A program made the translations under genes and the position numbers. A stretch of 64,000 nucleotides of DNA from Kribbella caucasensis (GTDB lineage: Bacteria; Actinomycetota; Actinomycetes; Propionibacteriales; Kribbellaceae): positions 62,001 through 126,000 of the forward strand of contig NZ_SNWQ01000017.1 in NCBI RefSeq assembly GCF_004361855.1, read 5' to 3'. The notes beneath the pieces are model-generated. The model was not told where the DNA came from. It made no database searches and saw nothing but the letters and a program-made list of their open reading frames with translations. Shown here one piece after another: positions 59,813 through 64,000 of this stretch. Position 1 is the first letter of the stretch. Each line of letters starts with the position of its first letter.

Positions 59813-60703
59813 ATGCGCTACGACCTCGATGATCTGCGGCTGTTCGTTCACGTGGTCAGCGAAGGTTCCATCACCGCAGGGGCGAAGCAGGTGCACCTGA
59901 GCCTGCCGTCGGCGAGTGCGCGGGTGAGAGCGTTGGAGGCGCAGGCCGGTGTGCCTCTGTTGATCCGCGAACGCAGAGGGGTTCGACCGACACCTGCGGG
60001 AACCACATTGGCAAGGCATGCGCAGGCTGTCCTGGCCGAGACCACCCGGCTCGACAGCGCGGTCGGGAGTTACACGGCGGCCCCCGGAAGGCCCGTCGTA
60101 CTGGTTGCGGGGGCCTCGGCGATGCATCGGCTGGTCCCGCTGGCGCTGACGAGTTTCCTGCGCGCCCACCCGGAGTACGACGTGTCGGTCTCCGAGCATC
60201 GGACCCCGGAAAGCCTGCGGTTGCTCGCTAATGGCGAGGCGGATCTGGGGATCGTGCTGCACGACGAGGCAGGCGAGACCGAACTGCCGATCGAACCACT
60301 AAGCGACGACCATCTCGTCGTGATCGGTCAGGCCGGCGGCGTCCTCAGCGGGCGGACCGGGATGACGTACCGCGAGGCCGCCGAGCACCCGATGGTCGGG
60401 CTTTCCCTGGATTCGTCCCTGCGTCAATGGATCGACCGGCATCTCGCGAAGAACGCGCCGGTCGCCCGGTTCCGCACCCTCGTCCCCGATCTGCACACTC
60501 TGATCACCCTCGCGACGGCCGGTGCGGGACTGGCCGTCGTCCCGCGCCCCGCAGTACCGGAGAACCTCGAGCTGGACCTCTGCCCGTTGGAGGATCCGTG
60601 GTCCCTCCGCCGCCATCTCCTCGCCCGCGGCAGGCGCCGCGCGACCCCGGCCGGCCGCGCCCTGGCCGATCACATTCACCGCGCAGCAGGTTACCCTCGG
60701 TAG
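59813..60703 (+). CDS. LysR-family transcriptional regulator
   Basis: 296 residues from ATG 59813. The N-terminal winged helix ('LRLFVHVVSEGSITAGAKQV', 'LPSASARVRALEAQAGVPLL', about 5-65) is followed by the periplasmic-binding-like effector domain ('RPVVLVAGASAMHRLVPLAL', 'LRLLANGEADLGIVLHDEAG', 'LITLATAGAGLAVVPRPAV'). The target is unknown; candidates are the divergent hypothetical gene and the S37 peptidase gene 32 bases downstream. Confidence 0.9.
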   Translation: MRYDLDDLRLFVHVVSEGSITAGAKQVHLSLPSASARVRALEAQAGVPLLIRERRGVRPTPAGTTLARHAQAVLAETTRLDSAVGSYTAAPGRPVVLVAGASAMHRLVPLALTSFLRAHPEYDVSVSEHRTPESLRLLANGEADLGIVLHDEAGETELPIEPLSDDHLVVIGQAGGVLSGRTGMTYREAAEHPMVGLSLDSSLRQWIDRHLAKNAPVARFRTLVPDLHTLITLATAGAGLAVVPRPAVPENLELDLCPLEDPWSLRRHLLARGRRRATPAGRALADHIHRAAGYPR

Positions 60704-60735
60704 TGGAGTGTCGCCCCACACCCAGGAGTCCGCCC

Positions 60736-62112
60736 ATGCGTCTGCTCAAGCTGTTCCTGGTCACCACCTTGCTCGTCCTCTCGGGAGTGACGCCGGCGGC
60801 CGCGGATCCGGTCGACGATGTGCGAGCCAAGCTGGCGACCATCCCGGGATTGCGGATCGAGAGCAGTGCGACGGTCAACGGGAAGCCGTTCTTCGTGCTC
60901 TGGTACACCCAGCCCGCGGATCACAAGCGGCCGAACGGCGAGAAGTTCGAGCAGCGGGTGACCTTGTGGCATCGCGGCTTCGACCGGCCGACCGTCCTGC
61001 ACACGACCGGGTACGGCGGTGTCGGCGGCGCGTTCACGGCCGAGCCGACGCGACTCGTCGACGGCAACCAGCTCAACGTCGAGCAGCGGTTCTTCAACAA
61101 CTCGACCCCGAAGAGCCAGGACTGGACCAAGCTGAACATCTGGCAGGCCGCGAGCGATCATCACCGGATCATCCAGGCGTTCAAGCAGGCGCTGTATCCG
61201 GGCCGCTGGGTTTCCACCGGCGCTTCCAAGGGCGGGATGACATCGGTCTACCACCGCCGGTTCTACCCGGATGACGTGGACGCGACGGTCGCCTACGTGG
61301 CGCCGCAGGACGTGGTGAACCGGCGCGACTCGTACGTCGACTTCATCCAGCGGGCGGGCCAGGATCCGCAGTGCAACCTGGCTCTGCGGAACCTGCAGCG
61401 CAACACGTTGCTCCGGCGGCCGGCGATGGTGGCGAAACTGAAGGACTTCGCCGCCGCGAACGGACTGACGTACGAGAGCACCTTCGGCTCGGCGGATCGG
61501 GCGTTGGAGGCGGCCCTGCTGGACACGCCGTTCGCGTTCTGGCAGTACGGAACCCAGCTGGACTGCGCAGTCGTGCCCGGGAGCGCGACCGCGACCGACC
61601 AGCAGTTGTTCGAGTTCGTCGACCGGATCGCGGGCTGGTCGTTCTACTCGGACGAGGGCACAGCGCCGTTCCTGCCGTACTTCTACCAGGCGACGCAGCA
61701 GTTGAACTGGCCCGATGTGGCGAGCAAAACCACGTGGTTGAAGGGTTTGCTGCGTTATCGGGAAGCCGGTGACGCCCCGGCCGCCGTACCGGATGCGATC
61801 GAGCCGAAGCACGAACCGCTCGCGATGGGCGATGTCGATACGTGGCTGAAGACGAGTGGCCGGCGAATGCTGTTCGTGTACGGCGAGAACGATCCGTGGA
61901 GCGCGGAGAAGTTCGAGCCCGGGCCGGGGACCAGGGATTCGCACTGGTACACCGTCCCGGCCGGCAACCACGGATCGAACATCGGTGCCTTGCCGGCCGC
62001 GCTTCGCACCGAGGCGACCCGGATCCTGCAGCAGTGGATGGCCGCTCCGGTCGACACCACGATCCAGTCGAGGACCGTGGATCCAGGGGCGCTGCGGCTC
62101 AGCGGACGGTGA
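60736..62112 (+). CDS. Secreted S37-family peptidase (PS-10 tripeptidyl aminopeptidase type)
   Basis: 458 residues from ATG 60736, with AGGAG nearby. Signal peptide 'MRLLKLFLVTTLLVLSGVTP' ... AAADP. The nucleophile Ser is in 'WVSTGASKGGMTSVYHRRFY' (GxSxGG), the acid in 'MLFVYGENDPWSAEKFEP', and His in 'VPAGNHGSNIG', an alpha/beta-hydrolase triad. The family comprises the Streptomyces mycelial prolyl tripeptidyl peptidase PS-10. It would trim peptides outside the cell. The 3' end overlaps the sigma-factor gene by 14 bases on the other strand. Confidence 0.87.
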   Translation: MRLLKLFLVTTLLVLSGVTPAAADPVDDVRAKLATIPGLRIESSATVNGKPFFVLWYTQPADHKRPNGEKFEQRVTLWHRGFDRPTVLHTTGYGGVGGAFTAEPTRLVDGNQLNVEQRFFNNSTPKSQDWTKLNIWQAASDHHRIIQAFKQALYPGRWVSTGASKGGMTSVYHRRFYPDDVDATVAYVAPQDVVNRRDSYVDFIQRAGQDPQCNLALRNLQRNTLLRRPAMVAKLKDFAAANGLTYESTFGSADRALEAALLDTPFAFWQYGTQLDCAVVPGSATATDQQLFEFVDRIAGWSFYSDEGTAPFLPYFYQATQQLNWPDVASKTTWLKGLLRYREAGDAPAAVPDAIEPKHEPLAMGDVDTWLKTSGRRMLFVYGENDPWSAEKFEPGPGTRDSHWYTVPAGNHGSNIGALPAALRTEATRILQQWMAAPVDTTIQSRTVDPGALRLSGR

Positions 62113-62638
62113 GGTGCTCGGCGACTTGTTTGCGGGCCTGGTGGATCCGGGCCTTCACGGTGCCGAGCGGTACGTCGAGCTCGTCCGCGATCTCGGCGTA
62201 CGACATCGCGCCGAGGTCCCGGAGTACCAGCGGTTGCACCAGTTTCGGGTGGTTCGACTCGAGCGCCTCGAGTGCCTCCAGCAGATCGAGGCGGGAGCCG
62301 GCGATCACCGACGTGGTCCGCGGGTCGACGGCCTCGGGCAACACCTCGGCGGAGGACTCGACCGAGCGGCGCTTGAGCGAGCGGTAGGTCTGCCGGGCCT
62401 GGTTCGTCGCGACCACGGTCAGCCAGCCGGCGAAACTTCCGGTGCCCTTGAAGGTGTGGATCTTGGTCGCCACCGTCATCAGGGTGTCCTGCGCGGCCTC
62501 TTCGGCGTCCTCGCGGAACGGCAGGAACTTGGCGACCCGGCGCTGCACCTGCGGGCGGATCGCCTGTAGCAGTTCATCCAACGCGGTCTGGTCGCCGTGC
62601 GACGCCTGCGCCGCGAGGTCCTCCAGGTCCTCGTTCAT
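62099..62638 (-). CDS. ECF-type RNA polymerase sigma factor
   Basis: 179 residues from ATG 62638. Region 2 ('FREDAEEAAQDTLMTVATKI', 'FKGTGSFAGWLTVVATNQAR') and region 4 with its helix-turn-helix ('MSYAEIADELDVPLGTVKAR', 'IHQARKQVAEHL') are clear. The linker 'RSVESSAEVLPEAVDPRT' is short, so there is no extra domain. No anti-sigma gene is adjacent; the divergent Ser/Thr kinase may be functionally linked. Its target promoters are not known. Confidence 0.9.
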   Translation of the reverse strand: MNEDLEDLAAQASHGDQTALDELLQAIRPQVQRRVAKFLPFREDAEEAAQDTLMTVATKIHTFKGTGSFAGWLTVVATNQARQTYRSLKRRSVESSAEVLPEAVDPRTTSVIAGSRLDLLEALEALESNHPKLVQPLVLRDLGAMSYAEIADELDVPLGTVKARIHQARKQVAEHLTVR

Positions 62639-62693
62639 GCTCCCCCAAAGCTCGTGTTCGCTTATGTCCCCTCAGTCACCGACAATAGCCGGG

Positions 62694-63713
62694 ATGGACG
62701 TCATCGGGCGGTACCGGCTGCAGTCGAAGATCGGCGCGGGTGCCTTCGCAACGGTCTGGCGCGGGTACGACGACGATCTCGACGTCGACGTGGCCGTCAA
62801 GGTGCTGGCGGACAACTGGGCGTCCCGGTCGGATGTGCGCGAGCGGTTCCTGGCCGAGGCGCGGCTGATGCGCCGGATCGCCAGCGACCGGGTGGTCCGG
62901 GTGTTCGATCTCGGTGAGCTGCCCGACGGCCGGCCGTACTTCGTGATGGACTACGTCGGCGGCGGCACGATCGCGGGCCTCCTGGCCGAGGGGCCGGTGG
63001 ATCCGGCCGACGCGCTCTGGTGGGGTGCGGACCTGGCCCGCGCGGTCGCCGCCCTGCACGCCGAGGGCGTCGTACACCGTGACATCACCCCGGCGAACCT
63101 GCTGCTCCGGCCCGCCAACGGCCAGGAGTCCGGCGGCGGCACCCATCGGATCGTGCTGGCCGATCTCGGCCTGGCCAAGCGCGCGGCCGAGGCCTCCGGG
63201 CTGACCCAGGCGGTCGGGACCCCGTCGTACATGGCGCCTGAGCAGGGCCGAGGCGACGGCGGCTTCGACGAGCGGGCCGACGTGTACGCCGTTGGCGCGG
63301 TCACGTATGCCCTGCTGACCGGGCGGGCGCCGTTCGTGGCGGCGACCATCAACGACGTGCTCGGCCGCGACCCGGACAGCAACCCGCCAAGCCTGCGGCC
63401 GTTGCTGCACGACGCGATCGGACCTGTCGACGAGATCCTCGCCCGGGCCTGCGCATACCGCGTCGGCGACCGCTGGAACCGCGCCGACACCCTCGCCGAC
63501 CGCCTCGAGGCCGAGGCCTACCGGCTCGAACAGGAAGCACCCCTGCTCGCCTCGCGCCGCACCACCGTCGGCAACGTCGACGAGATCGGTACGACGATCG
63601 CGGCCGCCGCTGGGGAGTCGCGACGTCGGCGCGGCCGCGGATGGTTGCTGGTCGCCCTGCCGGTGGTGTTCGCCGCCGCGGCGGCGGGTGGATGGTTTCT
63701 CCTTGGCCGCTGA
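62694..63713 (+). CDS. Membrane-anchored Ser/Thr protein kinase (Hanks type)
   Basis: 339 residues from ATG 62694; the upstream frame is the antisense of the sigma-factor gene. Gly-rich loop 'IGAGAFATVWRGYDDDLDVD', catalytic Lys in 'DVAVKVLADN', 'GVVHRDITPANLLLR' (HRD with D-T-P-A-N), Mg-binding 'VLADLGLAKRA' (DLG in place of DFG), and activation segment 'VGTPSYMAPEQG'. A juxtamembrane linker leads to the C-terminal segment 'GWLLVALPVVFAAAAAGGWF'; only a few residues are outside, so there is no PASTA-type sensor. It diverges from the ECF sigma gene. Confidence 0.9.
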   Translation: MDVIGRYRLQSKIGAGAFATVWRGYDDDLDVDVAVKVLADNWASRSDVRERFLAEARLMRRIASDRVVRVFDLGELPDGRPYFVMDYVGGGTIAGLLAEGPVDPADALWWGADLARAVAALHAEGVVHRDITPANLLLRPANGQESGGGTHRIVLADLGLAKRAAEASGLTQAVGTPSYMAPEQGRGDGGFDERADVYAVGAVTYALLTGRAPFVAATINDVLGRDPDSNPPSLRPLLHDAIGPVDEILARACAYRVGDRWNRADTLADRLEAEAYRLEQEAPLLASRRTTVGNVDEIGTTIAAAAGESRRRRGRGWLLVALPVVFAAAAAGGWFLLGR

Positions 63714-64000
63714 TCAGTAAGTGACCGTGATCCGCTGGTTCAACGCGTCCACCTGCGCTATGCCGCCATAGGGGAGGATCAGCTGGGGGTCGGTGTGGCC
63801 AATGTCCAGGCCGGTCACCAGCAGGGCCGCCGGGTTGTACTCCGCGAGCGCGCGGCTGACGGCGGCGTACTGGTCGGTCGTGTAGGCGGTGCTCTCGTCG
63901 GCCGTCAGGTGCTGCTCGAGGGACCAGGCCTTCGGGCGGCCCCAGAGCACGGCGTCGAAGCGCCTCAGCAGGCCGCGCTCGCCGAGATTGCGCAGCATGC
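63714..64000 (-). CDS. LD-carboxypeptidase-like S66 peptidase, C-terminal end (partial)
   Basis: The frame is open to the end of the window and stops at TGA 63714-63716, giving the last 95 residues. 'MLRNLGERGLLRRFDAVLWG', 'RPKAWSLEQ', 'LLVTGLDIGHTDPQLILPYG' with the DxGHTxPQ...PxG motif, which holds the catalytic His, match the end of S66 peptidases (LdcA/MccF-like). The Ser nucleophile is outside the window. It follows the kinase gene tail to tail with no gap. Confidence 0.8.
   Translation of the reverse strand, partial: MLRNLGERGLLRRFDAVLWGRPKAWSLEQHLTADESTAYTTDQYAAVSRALAEYNPAALLVTGLDIGHTDPQLILPYGGIAQVDALNQRITVTY

Noticed and set aside
1..64000. CRISPR arrays, insertion sequences, rRNA or tRNA genes
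   Set aside because: No regularly spaced short repeats, no transposase frame and no structural RNA gene was seen; the mosaic at 14-21 kb is explained by RHS cassettes rather than transposons.

Overview
The window is high-GC DNA with dense gene packing, many GTG starts, frequent ATGA start/stop overlaps and SARP, BldG-era style regulators absent but ECF sigma, Ser/Thr kinase and many secreted Fn3/Ig proteins present. This points to an actinomycete chromosome. The gene set (giant secreted RHS/DNRLRE proteins, BMP nucleoside transporter with cytidine deaminase and thymidine phosphorylase, split methylmalonyl-CoA mutase, MoxR/DUF58/VWA operon) would fit Kribbella or another member of the Nocardioidaceae, but that assignment rests on recall of family patterns and was not tested.

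Layout. 1-2398: end of an MBL-fold hydrolase and two overlapping mannosyltransferase-type GT4 genes. 2610-21258: a polymorphic-toxin locus. It has a secreted Fn3/beta-propeller protein, then a giant RHS/YD-repeat protein with a nuclease tip (broken by an apparent 1-nt deletion near 6905), its DUF4241-like immunity gene, a 1.3-kb duplicate of the RHS core carrying a different tip (HINT plus nuclease) but no start codon, its probable immunity gene, and then a run of small immunity-like genes, some decayed. 21334-26628: two secreted proteins (one frameshifted, one an M6-type metalloprotease), an intact VapBC pair, and an AbrB-type antitoxin next to a VapC remnant. 26770-30200: membrane protein, methylmalonyl-CoA mutase catalytic subunit, M20 amidohydrolase. 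30383-37399: nucleoside uptake and salvage operon (BMP lipoprotein, ABC ATPase, two permeases, cytidine deaminase, thymidine phosphorylase). 37421-41270: mixed genes (lipoprotein, uridine-kinase-like enzyme, two DUF1059 paralogues, SARP regulator, aminoglycoside-phosphotransferase-like kinase). 41276-49568: polyol catabolism: SorC/DeoR-type regulator diverging from a sugar-alcohol ABC transporter, mannitol/arabitol dehydrogenase, sorbitol/xylitol dehydrogenase and xylulokinase, with two identical 12-bp palindromes in the control region. 49581-52899: truncated secreted protein, PRC-barrel protein, lipoprotein, potassium channel. 52938-59295: two-component system diverging from a small secreted protein that is coupled to a MoxR-DUF58-VWA-trypsin-like protease operon. 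59347-64000: hypothetical, LysR regulator, S37 peptidase, ECF sigma factor, Ser/Thr kinase and the end of an LD-carboxypeptidase.

The most interesting element is the RHS locus. The duplicated core is in frame with the main gene at both ends, so one crossover between the repeats would delete the current nuclease tip and its immunity gene and install the HINT-nuclease tip. Downstream, a 20-nt RHS scar and several decayed immunity-like genes look like remains of earlier tip exchanges. Two single-base frameshifts (near 6905 and 21540) and one nonsense codon (20134) may be real decay or assembly errors; this cannot be decided from the sequence alone.
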